This document shows positions 5,677 to 13,341 of a DNA stretch of 13,451 nucleotides, one piece after another. Origin of the DNA: Actinomycetota bacterium (GTDB taxonomy: Bacteria; Actinomycetota; Acidimicrobiia; Acidimicrobiales; CADCSY01); contig JACOTK010000140.1 in NCBI GenBank assembly GCA_016178435.1, positions 1 through 13,451 on the forward strand, in the 5' to 3' direction. The position numbers were made by a program, and so were the translations under genes. The notes under the pieces are model-generated. The model saw only the letters and a list, made by a program, of their open reading frames with translations. It did no database searches and had not been told where the DNA came from. Positions within the stretch are counted from its first letter, which is position 1. Each line of letters opens with the position of its first letter.

Positions 5677-6684
5677 ATGTCCGTCAAACACCTCACCGGC
5701 GCCCAGAAGGCGGCGATCGTCCTCCTGCAGATGGACAAGGAACGTGCCGGCCAGGTGCTTCAGGCGCTTCGTGAGAACGAGGTCCTGGACATCATGGCGG
5801 AGGTCGCACGCATGCGGCCTGTGGACTTCAAGGTCGTCGAAGAGCTCTTGGACGAGTTCAAGATCCTGGCGGAGACACATGTGACGGTGACCCGTGGCGG
5901 CATGGAGCTCGCACGAACGCTACTGGAGGATAGTCTCGGCAGCGACAAGGCCGATGAGATCCTCGATCGGGTGAGTGCCTCGATCGTCGAGATGCCATTC
6001 GAGTTCCTCCGGAAGGCCGACCCGCGCCAGGTGCTCTCGTTCATCCAGGACGAGCACCCGCAGACGGTCGCCCTGGTCCTCGCCTATATGCCCCCCGACA
6101 ACGCCGCGATGATCATGGGCGGATTGCCGGAAGGGCTCCAGCGAGAGGTCGCCCAACGATTGGCAAAGATGGACCGCACCTCGCCCGACGTGATCGAGCA
6201 CATCGAGGCCGTCCTCGAACGAAGGCTGTCATCGGTGCTGCAACCCACCGAGCTGTCCACCGCCGGAGGCGTTCAGAGCCTGGTGGACATTCTCAACCGC
6301 TCCGACCGGGCGACGGAGCGCCTGATCCTCGAGGGTCTCGAACGGGCGGATTCAACGCTCGCCGATGAGGTACGCCAGCGCATGTTCGTGTTCGAGGACA
6401 TCACCAACCTCGACGATCGTTCCATTCAGTTGATGTTGCGCCAGGTCGACAGCAAGGAGCTTGCCGTCGCGCTCAAGGGCGTCCCGAACAACGTGCGGAC
6501 CAAGATCACACGCAACATGTCCGAACGCGCCGCAACGAACCTGCTCGATGAGATCGAGCTGCTCGGACCGACCCGCATCAAAACGGTCGAGCAGGCGCAG
6601 GGGGCCATGGTCCGGGTCATTCGGGCCCTCGAGGAATCAGGCCAGCTTGTCCTGTCGAGGAATGCCGATGAATTCGTCAACTGA
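5677..6684 (+). CDS. fliG: Flagellar motor switch protein FliG
   Basis: FliG is the rotor protein that couples the stator to FliF and switches rotation direction with FliM. The 335-residue product has all three domains. The N-domain (1-100, MSVKHLTGAQKAAIVLLQMD) binds FliF. The middle domain has the EHPQ motif at 126-129, which contacts FliM. The C-domain has MFVFEDI (236-242) and LDDRSIQ (245-251), which includes the charged torque helix. It ends with the SERAA and LEESGQLVLSR motifs typical of the family. The start is six bases after fliF, with GGAG at 5660-5663. Its 3' end contains the ribosome binding site and start of fliH. Confidence 0.97.
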   Translation: MSVKHLTGAQKAAIVLLQMDKERAGQVLQALRENEVLDIMAEVARMRPVDFKVVEELLDEFKILAETHVTVTRGGMELARTLLEDSLGSDKADEILDRVSASIVEMPFEFLRKADPRQVLSFIQDEHPQTVALVLAYMPPDNAAMIMGGLPEGLQREVAQRLAKMDRTSPDVIEHIEAVLERRLSSVLQPTELSTAGGVQSLVDILNRSDRATERLILEGLERADSTLADEVRQRMFVFEDITNLDDRSIQLMLRQVDSKELAVALKGVPNNVRTKITRNMSERAATNLLDEIELLGPTRIKTVEQAQGAMVRVIRALEESGQLVLSRNADEFVN

Positions 6685-7360
6685 CCCACGATCCAGGACA
6701 CGCGTCCTGCGGGCGGCCGAGGGCCACATCGCGACCACACGGCCGGATGAACTTGATCTGAGCAGCTATGTCATCGCCGGGTCACAGTCGGTCGTTTCAC
6801 CGGAGATGGTCGGGAGCGCCATCGAGTCCGGCTATCGGGACGGATGGGATCAGGGCTTCAACGAGGCACGGGCAGCCGTCGAACAGGCAGCCGGCGCCGA
6901 GCGGGACGCTTGGCAACAGGAGCAGACACGCCGCCTGGCGTCGGCCCTCGATGCGTTGGCCTCGGCAGTCGTCGAGTTCCAACTCCGCCGGACGCTCGAT
7001 CTGACTGACCTCGAGGCCACCGTTGCGACTGCGGCGTTCGACCTCGCCGCCGCCCTGTTGGGACGAGAGCTGGAGCTGTCGCGCTCTCCCGGTCGAGACG
7101 CAGTCGCCAGAGCCCTTGCCCTGGCTCCCCCGGACGAAAGTCTTGTCGTACGACTGAACCCGGGAGACGTCGAGACGCTGGGCAGCATCGAGGACCTGTT
7201 GCCCGGTCGTCGGTTCACGGTCCTCTGCGACCCCTCGGTTGAATCGGGTGGCTGTCTGCTCGATGCGAAGGATTGTCAGGTGGACGCCCGACTGACCACG
7301 GCCATTGCTCGAGCACGTCAGGCCATGCTCGACGAGCCAGGAGTCGGTGACCGGCCATGA
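6668..7360 (+). CDS. fliH: Flagellar export ATPase regulator FliH
   Basis: FliH binds the ATPase FliI and the C-ring and delivers the ATPase complex to the export gate. The 230-residue product starts at the ATG at 6668, six bases after GAGGA (6657-6661). An in-frame ATG at 6662 directly abuts that site and is unlikely. The N-terminal region is variable, with a central helical, Ala/Glu/Arg-rich coiled-coil-type stretch (about 63-110). The C-terminal FliH/V-ATPase E-subunit-like domain has VRLNPGDVE (161-169), DPSVESGGCLLDA (188-200) and VDARL (205-209). The gene overlaps the end of fliG by 17 bases and overlaps fliI as ATGA, so expression is coupled. Divergent length and N-terminus are normal for FliH. 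Confidence 0.88.
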   Translation: MNSSTDPRSRTRVLRAAEGHIATTRPDELDLSSYVIAGSQSVVSPEMVGSAIESGYRDGWDQGFNEARAAVEQAAGAERDAWQQEQTRRLASALDALASAVVEFQLRRTLDLTDLEATVATAAFDLAAALLGRELELSRSPGRDAVARALALAPPDESLVVRLNPGDVETLGSIEDLLPGRRFTVLCDPSVESGGCLLDAKDCQVDARLTTAIARARQAMLDEPGVGDRP

Positions 7361-8664
7361 TCACCGCCGATCGTCTTTCGCAAGCCGTCCTTGCCGCACG
7401 ACCGCTGCGAGTGGGACGAGTCGTACGTGTGCTCGGCCTGCACCTCGAAGTGGCCGGTATCGAGTCCGCTATCGGCGATGCCCTGACCATCGAGGCACCT
7501 GAGGGACCGATTCACGCCGAGGTCATCGCCCTCCAGCACGACTCGTTGACCTGCATGCCTTACGGCACCTTGCACGGTCTGCGTGTCGGCGCACCCGTCG
7601 TCGCCACGGGAGGGCCTCCCACGGTCCAGGTCGGCATCGGCCTGCTCGGACGCGTGCTCGACGGGCTCGGTCGGCCGATCGACGGCCGTCCCCTTCCCTC
7701 CGGGCTGGAGAGCGTGACCACCGACGGGAACCCACCCCATCCCCTTCGACGTCAACGCATCACCGAACAACTCCCGCTCGGGGTGCGCGTGCTCGACACT
7801 CTCGTGCCGTGCGGCCGGGGCCAACGTCTGGGGATCTTCGCCGGCTCGGGCGTCGGCAAGTCGAGCCTTCTCTCCATGATCGCCCGTGGCACCTCGGCCG
7901 ACATCTCCGTGCTCGCCCTGGTTGGCGAACGCGGCCGGGAGGTCCGGGAGTTCATCGAGGAGGACCTTGGTCCCGAAGGTCTCGCACGTTCGGTCGTCAT
8001 CGTGTCCACATCCGACGAGCCCGCCCTCGTGAGATTGCGAGCCGCCTTCACCGCGACTCGCATCGCCGAATGGTTTCGCGACGAGGGAAAGGACGTCGTG
8101 CTCATGATGGACAGCCTCACCCGCTTTGCCATGGCGCAAAGGGAGGTGGGCCTCTCAGCGGGAGAACCGCCGACCACCCGCGGCTACCCCCCCTCGGTGT
8201 TCTCCATGCTTCCGCGCCTGTTGGAACGTGCGGGAGCGGCGGAGAGGGGATCCATCACCGGGCTCTACACCGTCCTCGTCGAGGCCGACGACATGAACGA
8301 GCCGATCGGTGACACGGCACGCTCGATTCTCGATGGCCATGTGGTGCTGTCACGAAGCCTGGCGACCGAGGGGCACTTCCCGACCGTCGACGTTCTCGAA
8401 TCGATCTCACGCGTCACCCCCGCCATCACCACGGCGGCACAACGTTCGCTCGGCGTGGAGCTACGCCGCCTGCTCGCCGCCCATCGAGAGGCAAAAGATC
8501 TCATCGAGATCGGCGCCTATGTCAGCGGCACGAATCCGCTCGTCGACCGAGCCGTATCGCTCCGAGAGCCGATTCGATCCTTTCTCTGTCAGGATCTCGG
8601 AACAGGCGCCCCTGCCGACGCGAGCTGGCACGAGCTCGATCAGCTGCTGGGGATGAGCGGATGA
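7357..8664 (+). CDS. fliI: Flagellum-specific ATPase FliI
   Basis: FliI is the ATPase that energises flagellar type III export in complex with FliH and FliJ. The 435-residue protein has an N-terminal beta-barrel-type region (1-95, up to the LGRVLDGLGRPIDG stretch) and the F1-like ATPase core. The Walker A is AGSGVGKSS (162-170, with K168). GERGREV (190-196) carries the catalytic Glu E191. VVLMMDSLTRFA holds the Walker B Asp at 252. GEPPTTRGYPPSVFSMLPRLLERAG and SATEGHFP-type motifs follow, and the helical C-terminal domain is about 370-435. It overlaps fliH and fliJ by four bases each (ATGA). Confidence 0.97.
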   Translation: MITADRLSQAVLAARPLRVGRVVRVLGLHLEVAGIESAIGDALTIEAPEGPIHAEVIALQHDSLTCMPYGTLHGLRVGAPVVATGGPPTVQVGIGLLGRVLDGLGRPIDGRPLPSGLESVTTDGNPPHPLRRQRITEQLPLGVRVLDTLVPCGRGQRLGIFAGSGVGKSSLLSMIARGTSADISVLALVGERGREVREFIEEDLGPEGLARSVVIVSTSDEPALVRLRAAFTATRIAEWFRDEGKDVVLMMDSLTRFAMAQREVGLSAGEPPTTRGYPPSVFSMLPRLLERAGAAERGSITGLYTVLVEADDMNEPIGDTARSILDGHVVLSRSLATEGHFPTVDVLESISRVTPAITTAAQRSLGVELRRLLAAHREAKDLIEIGAYVSGTNPLVDRAVSLREPIRSFLCQDLGTGAPADASWHELDQLLGMSG

Positions 8665-9089
8665 AGCGCTACCGCTTCCGACTCGATCCGGTGTTGCGGG
8701 TGCGACGCGTCGAGGAGGAACGCTCGGTTGCCGTCCTCGCACAGGCTCAACGAGCAGAACAACGCGCGCAGCAACTGCAGATCTCACGTTTCGAGCGGTA
8801 CCACTCGATTTCGACACCGATCGGCACTCGCTCGGCGCCCGAGTTTCTCGCCGAACGCGCCCAGATCGAGCTGGTAGCGGCAGGAGTCGTCGCTGCCGCC
8901 GCCGCGCACGAGCTGGCTGTCATCGAGGTCAACGAGAGCCGGAGGAGCTGGGCAGAGGCGGCAGGCCGCGTCACCTCACTGGAGAACCTCGACGAGCGCC
9001 ATCGAGGCGAACACCTCATCGAGGTCAACAAGGCCGAGACGGCGGCACTCGACGAGCTGACAAGCGCACGATTCGGCAGACAACGATGA
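8661..9089 (+). CDS. fliJ: Flagellar export protein FliJ
   Basis: FliJ is a small coiled-coil protein that sits in the FliI ring like the gamma subunit of F1 and links it to the FlhA gate. The 142-residue product starts MKRYRFRLDPVLRVRRVEEE, the FliJ N-terminal signature, and is then almost entirely helical with Ala/Gln/Glu/Arg-rich heptad-like sequence to the C-terminus. FliJ is poorly conserved, so position between fliI and the hydrolase gene is also part of the evidence. It overlaps fliI and the next gene as ATGA at both ends. Confidence 0.88.
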   Translation: MKRYRFRLDPVLRVRRVEEERSVAVLAQAQRAEQRAQQLQISRFERYHSISTPIGTRSAPEFLAERAQIELVAAGVVAAAAAHELAVIEVNESRRSWAEAAGRVTSLENLDERHRGEHLIEVNKAETAALDELTSARFGRQR

Positions 9090-10084
9090 GCCCGGTCATC
9101 GATTCGAGCGCGATGCCCTGGATGGACATACAGAACCGCATCGCCGACATTCAGGGACGATTCTCGACCGGGCGGCCCCCCATGGCCCTCGGCGCGCCCT
9201 CCGGAGCATCGTTTGCCGATGTCCTCGCGAAGTCCGTCGAAGCGGGCGGGTCGGGAGACATCGATCTCGCCGATCCCGGGTCGGCGAGCGACGGTCTCGC
9301 AACCGGTGAACACGTGGTTGAACTGGCAAGGCAGCATTTGGGCACCCCCTATGTCTGGGGGGGCGAGACTCCCGGAACCGGCTTCGACTGCTCGGGCCTT
9401 GTTCAGTACGTGTACCAACAGGTGGGTATCGAGCTTCCCCGCGTCAGCCGTGACCAGGCGAGAGCCGGAGTCCCCGTGTCGGGGATGGCGAACGCAAGGC
9501 CGGGAGACCTGCTTGCCTTCAACAGCCCGGTTGATCACATCGGCATCTATGCCGGTGACAACACGATGATCGTCGCCCCCAAACGTGGGGATGTCGTGAA
9601 ACTCCAGCCGGTCACCGCCACGCCCACTGCCATCCGTCGCGTGCTGCCCGATGACACGACCTTGCGCAGCGAAAGCCCGGATCGGGGACGCCCGAGCATT
9701 GCCGCAAGCGCGTTCGACGACCTCTTCGCCGCGGCCGGCGAGCGGTACGGCATCTCGCCGAGTCTCCTGGCTGCAGTCGCCCGGGCTGAGTCAGGACTCA
9801 ACCCGCGTGCGGTCAGCAAGGCGGGCGCCCAGGGACTCATGCAACTGATGCCGTCGACCGCAGCGGGTCTCGGTGTCGATCCGTTCTCTCCCGCCGAGGC
9901 GGTCGACGGAGCTGCACGTCTCCTGTCCTCCTATCTCAACGAATACGGCTCGGTCGAAACGGCTCTCGCTGCCTACAACGCCGGGCCGGGGGCGGTCGCT
10001 CGTTACGGCGGCGTGCCGCCGTATTCCGAGACCCAGGCCTATGTCCAACGCGTCATGTCCTTAATGGAAGGAATGAACCCATGA
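9086..10084 (+). CDS. Bifunctional wall hydrolase: NlpC/P60 plus lytic transglycosylase (SLT)
   Basis: This 332-residue protein has two peptidoglycan-cleaving domains. The N-terminal 70 residues are variable, with no signal peptide or membrane segment. An NlpC/P60 cysteine peptidase domain (about 73-187) shows GTPYVWGGE, FDCSGLVQYVY with C102, and DHIGIY with H151. The position normally held by the third catalytic polar residue is V163. A Ser/Pro-rich linker (about 188-208) leads to an SLT-type transglycosylase domain (about 209-330): RAESGLNP with Glu E235, GLMQLMPSTA (250-259) and YNAGPGAV. It sits between fliJ and fliK with four-base overlaps on both sides, so it is produced with the export and hook genes. 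I infer that it is exported through the flagellar channel and opens the wall for the rod, a FlgJ-like role. Peptide-stem cleavage and glycan cleavage by one protein are the predicted activities. FlgJ rod-cap sequence is not evident. Confidence 0.9.
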   Translation: MSPVIDSSAMPWMDIQNRIADIQGRFSTGRPPMALGAPSGASFADVLAKSVEAGGSGDIDLADPGSASDGLATGEHVVELARQHLGTPYVWGGETPGTGFDCSGLVQYVYQQVGIELPRVSRDQARAGVPVSGMANARPGDLLAFNSPVDHIGIYAGDNTMIVAPKRGDVVKLQPVTATPTAIRRVLPDDTTLRSESPDRGRPSIAASAFDDLFAAAGERYGISPSLLAAVARAESGLNPRAVSKAGAQGLMQLMPSTAAGLGVDPFSPAEAVDGAARLLSSYLNEYGSVETALAAYNAGPGAVARYGGVPPYSETQAYVQRVMSLMEGMNP

Positions 10085-11457
10085 GCATGAACCTACCGCT
10101 GGTGATCCTCGACCCTGCTCCCCCTCCTGGCTCAACCCCGACGGGTGGAGCGAGCCAGGGGCGCGTCACTGCACAGGTCAGCGGCAAGGGCGAGCCACAG
10201 GCTGAGGGAAGCCACGAGACCGCCGGAGCCGAGCATGGCCCCGACCGGTTCAGCGACCTGCTGGCATCGCTGTTCGCGTCGTTCACGCACCGCCCACCGA
10301 CGTCGTCCGCACCGACAGCCGAAAGCAATGGGACAACATCGGAGGCACAGGCGACTGCGGCCGTCGACCTCGAAGTCGCCATCGTCGGGGCCGGCGACCT
10401 GGGATCGCCCACCCAGCGCGGCTTGCAGAGCATCACCTCGCTGCGAGCCGCGCTTGACGCGTCCCTCAGCGCCTCGCTCCACGCGGGCGATCTGGTGGAG
10501 GGCGTGGTTGACGCCGTCACCGATGGAGTTGCCGACGCACAGGCGATGGCCCAGTCGATGCAGGAGGGTGTGACAGCCCACCTCGCACGAGGGCACGCAT
10601 CGCTCGAGATGGCTGCTGCCGCCGCGGTCTCCATCGAACACGGAAACGCGGGCCTCCATCTCGATGTCGATCTCGGTATCGGCGGCGACGCCCACGGGGC
10701 TCCGGTTGACGCGCACCAGCCCGGCTCAACCGGCCAAACCGAGACTGCGTCCTCGCTCCAGTCCTCCCTCGCCGCGAACCTGAACGGCGGCTCCGCGATG
10801 AGCCGGCAGGATGGGCACGATCAGCCGGCCCGTGCGTCTGCAGAACACCTCGTGTCCTTGATGCTCGGCGAGCCCGGACCATCCACGGCACCGTCCGGAT
10901 CCGACGAACACAGGCGAAGCGACGGCGGCATCGATGCCGACTTTGTCGCCACGTTGTCCGGCAAGATCGAGGCAGGACCCCGGCAGCCCCAATCCGCCAC
11001 ACCAGCCACATCTCCGAGCCACCCGCCGAGCGCGGCGCCGATGGCCCACGTGCAACTGGTCGATGCCGTGGCGCCGTTACGTCACCGCGGCGACGGGAGC
11101 TACGACCTGACACTGGAGCTGCACCCCGCCGAGCTCGGCGCTGTCCGGGTACGAGCGGTGTTCGAGAACGGAACCATCCAACTACACCTGCAGGCCGACC
11201 ACCCTGCAACCCGGGATCTACTTCAGGGCTCACTCGCGGGTCTCCGAACGGCCCTCGACGACGCAGGGCTGAGCACCGGACAGGTTTCCGTCGGCACCCA
11301 TGCCGATTGGGGTGGGTCCGCCGGTGGCTTCACCCGGCAGCCAGGTGGTACTGCAGACCACGTTGCACCGTCATTCCCAGGCTCCGGCACGGTCGACGAG
11401 CTCGACCCGACCGGGCCTGACCCATCGTCCGCGACCGCGGTCGACGTCCTGCTCTGA
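10081..11457 (+). CDS. fliK: Flagellar hook-length control protein FliK
   Basis: FliK measures hook length and switches the export gate from hook to filament substrates. The 458-residue product has a long, low-complexity Ala/Ser/Pro/Gly/His-rich N-terminal and middle region (1-320), expected of the ruler. A conserved C-terminal domain spans about 325-405: LTLELHPAELGAVRV (343-357), QLHLQADHPATRDLLQGSL, and LRTALDDAGLSTGQVSV. This is the Flg_hook domain pattern. A polar tail follows. FSDLL (57-61) in the N-terminus fits the F-x-x-x-hydrophobic export pattern. The start overlaps the previous stop as ATGA and follows GGAAGGA (10066-10072); an in-frame ATG at 10087 is a less likely alternative. 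Confidence 0.88.
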   Translation: MSMNLPLVILDPAPPPGSTPTGGASQGRVTAQVSGKGEPQAEGSHETAGAEHGPDRFSDLLASLFASFTHRPPTSSAPTAESNGTTSEAQATAAVDLEVAIVGAGDLGSPTQRGLQSITSLRAALDASLSASLHAGDLVEGVVDAVTDGVADAQAMAQSMQEGVTAHLARGHASLEMAAAAAVSIEHGNAGLHLDVDLGIGGDAHGAPVDAHQPGSTGQTETASSLQSSLAANLNGGSAMSRQDGHDQPARASAEHLVSLMLGEPGPSTAPSGSDEHRRSDGGIDADFVATLSGKIEAGPRQPQSATPATSPSHPPSAAPMAHVQLVDAVAPLRHRGDGSYDLTLELHPAELGAVRVRAVFENGTIQLHLQADHPATRDLLQGSLAGLRTALDDAGLSTGQVSVGTHADWGGSAGGFTRQPGGTADHVAPSFPGSGTVDELDPTGPDPSSATAVDVLL

Positions 11458-11468
11458 GGAGAGAATCC

Positions 11469-11870
11469 ATGCCCACCGCAATCACGCCCGGCATCCCCGT
11501 GAACGCTCCACCGCCGACACCGCCCACCACACCCGACAATGGTCTGGGCAAGGACGCCTTCCTGAAGTTGCTCGTCGCGCAGCTTCGCTATCAGGACCCC
11601 ATGCACCCGGCCGACGGCGCCGATTTCATGGCCCAGACCGCTCAGTTCACCATGGTCGAGAAACTCGAGGAGTTGACCGCCTCGCAGCGGGAGAGCGGAG
11701 CGGCTGCACTGATCGGGAGGCAGATCACCTACCCGAACAGCGCCGGTGAGTCCGCCACCGGTATCGTCACCGGCTTTCGCGCCACCCCCGGGGGCCCACT
11801 CCTGAAGGTGGGCGAGGACGAAGTTCTGTACAGCGCCATTTCGGAGGTCAGCCAGGCCCCACCTTCCTGA
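11469..11870 (+). CDS. flgD: Flagellar hook cap / hook assembly protein FlgD
   Basis: FlgD is the scaffold at the hook tip that directs FlgE assembly and is later replaced by the hook-filament junction proteins. The 133-residue protein has a Pro/Thr-rich N-terminus, then the conserved FlgD N-domain LGKDAFLKLLVAQLRYQDPMHP (about 26-47; the central part is given as key residues F31, L34, L35, Q38, Q42, D43, P44). MAQTAQFTMVEKLEEL follows at 54-69. A short C-terminal beta part contains ALIGRQITY and GIVTGFR. It is much shorter than enterobacterial FlgD (about 230 residues) but close to the Bacillus FlgD length, so it is probably a natural short form rather than a truncation. GAGGAGAG at 11456-11463 is a strong ribosome binding site. 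It lies 11 bases after fliK. Confidence 0.9.
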   Translation: MPTAITPGIPVNAPPPTPPTTPDNGLGKDAFLKLLVAQLRYQDPMHPADGADFMAQTAQFTMVEKLEELTASQRESGAAALIGRQITYPNSAGESATGIVTGFRATPGGPLLKVGEDEVLYSAISEVSQAPPS

Positions 11871-11933
11871 CGATCCCTCCTGCAGTAATGGCAAGGTCAT
11901 CAACCAAGTCACAAACCGAAAGGAACAAGATTC

Positions 11934-13178
11934 ATGTTGCGCTCAATGTTCTCAGGAGTCTCCGGTCTCCGCAGTCACCAGACGATGATGGATGTCATCG
12001 GCAACAACATCGCCAACGTCAACACGGCGGGCTACAAGTCCAGCTCGGTCATCTTTCAGGATCTGCTCAGCCAGCTCCTCCGAGGCGCCGGGGGGGCACA
12101 GAACGGCATCGGGGGCAGCAATCCTGTTCAGGTTGGCCTCGGCGTGAAGTTGGCCGCGATCAGCACCAACTTCAACCAGGGAGCCGCCCAGCTGACCGGC
12201 CGATCCAACGACCTGTCCATCGCGGGCGACGGCTTCTTCATCGTCAAGTCCGCCAGTGAGACCCTCTACACGCGCGCAGGCTCACTGTCCTTCGACACCA
12301 GCGGGCAACTTGTCGCCCCCGACGGAGGCATCGTCCAGGGTTGGATGGCGCAGGCGGGCGTGATCAACACCAACGAGGCCATCGGAAATCTCCAACTCCC
12401 CCTGGGGACTCTCCTGCCGCCGACACGCACGACCGAGGCGGAGCTGTTCGGAAACCTTCCGGCGAACGCCACCGTCTACGCAGCAGGCCCCCCCGAGTCC
12501 GGCACTCGTATCGTCACCTCAACGACGGTCTACGACGGCCAGGGCCTCGAGTACCCGATCACCTACGAGTTCATGAACACCGGTGCGAACGCCTGGACGC
12601 TCAACGTCCGCGACGCGACGTCAGCGATCATCGGCACCAGCGGCGCCGGAGGCCTGACCTTCGACGCCGCGACCGGTGTGCTGGTGGGCCCGTCCAACAT
12701 CGTGGTCACTCCTCCGGGCGCCTCCTGGGGTGGTGGAACCTTTGATCTCTCGACGACAGGGCTCTCGCAATTCGGCACGCAACGAACCGTCACCCCGTTG
12801 AGCCAAAATGGATCGACCATGGGCTCGTTGCAGTCGTTCACGATCGGACAGGACGGCACCCTCACGGGCGTCTTCTCCAATGGCCTGACCCAGGCAATCG
12901 GCCAGATCGCCCTGGCGGGATTCAACAACCCCGGGGGCCTCGAGAAGGCGGGCAACTCCATGTTCCGTTCCACGGTGAACTCCGGCCTGGCTCAGGTGGG
13001 TATCACGGGCTCGGGCGGGCGAGGACTCCTGAACGGTGGCACCCTGGAGATGTCCAACGTCGACCTTGCCGCGGAGTTCACGAACCTCATCGTCGCCCAG
13101 CGAGGCTTTCAGGCAAACTCCCGCATCATCAGCGCCTCCGACGAGCTCCTCCAGGACCTGGTCAACCTCAAACGATGA
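11934..13178 (+). CDS. flgE: Flagellar hook protein FlgE
   Basis: FlgE forms the flexible hook between rod and filament. The 414-residue product starts MLRSMFSGVSGLRSHQ and has the rod/hook N-terminal motif GNNIANVNTAGYK (23-35). The FlgE-type beta domain region, including GDGFFIV, follows. The central Thr/Gly/Ala-rich part is the exposed hook domain. The C-terminal D0 helix contains LEMSNVDLAAEF (371-382), VAQRGFQANSRII and the terminal LVNLKR. These C-terminal features distinguish hook/rod proteins. AAAGGA at 11919-11924 precedes the ATG by nine bases. It is separated from flgD by 63 bases and is the last gene before two tandem hairpins, so it probably ends the operon. In some naming schemes this slot is called flgG; the length and middle domain favour FlgE. 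Confidence 0.94.
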   Translation: MLRSMFSGVSGLRSHQTMMDVIGNNIANVNTAGYKSSSVIFQDLLSQLLRGAGGAQNGIGGSNPVQVGLGVKLAAISTNFNQGAAQLTGRSNDLSIAGDGFFIVKSASETLYTRAGSLSFDTSGQLVAPDGGIVQGWMAQAGVINTNEAIGNLQLPLGTLLPPTRTTEAELFGNLPANATVYAAGPPESGTRIVTSTTVYDGQGLEYPITYEFMNTGANAWTLNVRDATSAIIGTSGAGGLTFDAATGVLVGPSNIVVTPPGASWGGGTFDLSTTGLSQFGTQRTVTPLSQNGSTMGSLQSFTIGQDGTLTGVFSNGLTQAIGQIALAGFNNPGGLEKAGNSMFRSTVNSGLAQVGITGSGGRGLLNGGTLEMSNVDLAAEFTNLIVAQRGFQANSRIISASDELLQDLVNLKR

Positions 13179-13183
13179 CCACG

Positions 13184-13204
13184 CTCCCCTGATCTGAGGG
13201 GGAG
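13184..13204 (+). terminator. First hairpin after flgE
   Basis: CTCCCCT (13184-13190) pairs with GGGGGAG (13198-13204), six Watson-Crick pairs plus one T-G, around the loop GATCTGA. It starts six bases after the flgE stop. The stem is short and lacks a T-run, so it may serve with the next hairpin rather than alone. Confidence 0.45.
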
Positions 13205-13213
13205 GAGGGGGAA

Positions 13214-13255
13214 GAACCGAAACGGCGGGCCTTTCGTGGCCCGCCGTTTCGGTTC
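13214..13255 (+). terminator. Perfect 18-bp terminator hairpin between flgE and flbD
   Basis: GAACCGAAACGGCGGGCC (13214-13231) is the exact reverse complement of 13238-13255, with the loop TTTCGT. Its position 36 bases after the flgE stop and its length make it the likely end of the basal-body/hook operon. It is followed by AACTCCTC, with no T-run, so strict intrinsic termination may be weak or may depend on Rho or the hairpin alone. Confidence 0.8.
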
Positions 13256-13341
13256 AACTCCTCATCTGGATGGCGACGATGCCGATGAATCAGTTGCTCG
13301 ACCCAGGAATCCGTCACAACCGAAGATCAGGAACGACACCC

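Noticed and set aside
4240..5880. 546-codon open frame on the - strand, antisense to fliF and the start of fliG
   Set aside because: Long antisense open frames are common opposite high-GC genes. fliF on the + strand is unambiguous, and the antisense product shows no family motif.
6461..6667. Longer fliH starting at 6461 inside fliG
   Set aside because: The region encodes the FliG C-domain in its own frame; the ATG at 6668 has a well-spaced GAGGA and gives a normal FliH length.
6695..6710. Six-base inverted repeat CAGGAC/GTCCTG near the fliH start
   Set aside because: It lies inside coding sequence, is short, and does not cover the start or ribosome binding site.
7318..8139. 273-codon open frame on the - strand opposite fliI
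   Set aside because: It is antisense to the ATPase core of fliI, has no recognisable motif, and is explained by codon bias.
11888..12259. 123-codon open frame on the + strand starting before flgE
   Set aside because: It lies mostly inside flgE in another frame, with a Gln/Arg-rich translation and no ribosome binding site.
13281..13288. GCCGATGA resembling a sigma28 -10 element before flbD
   Set aside because: No TAAA-like element lies 15-16 bases upstream (the bases there read TCAT), so it is not supported as a promoter.
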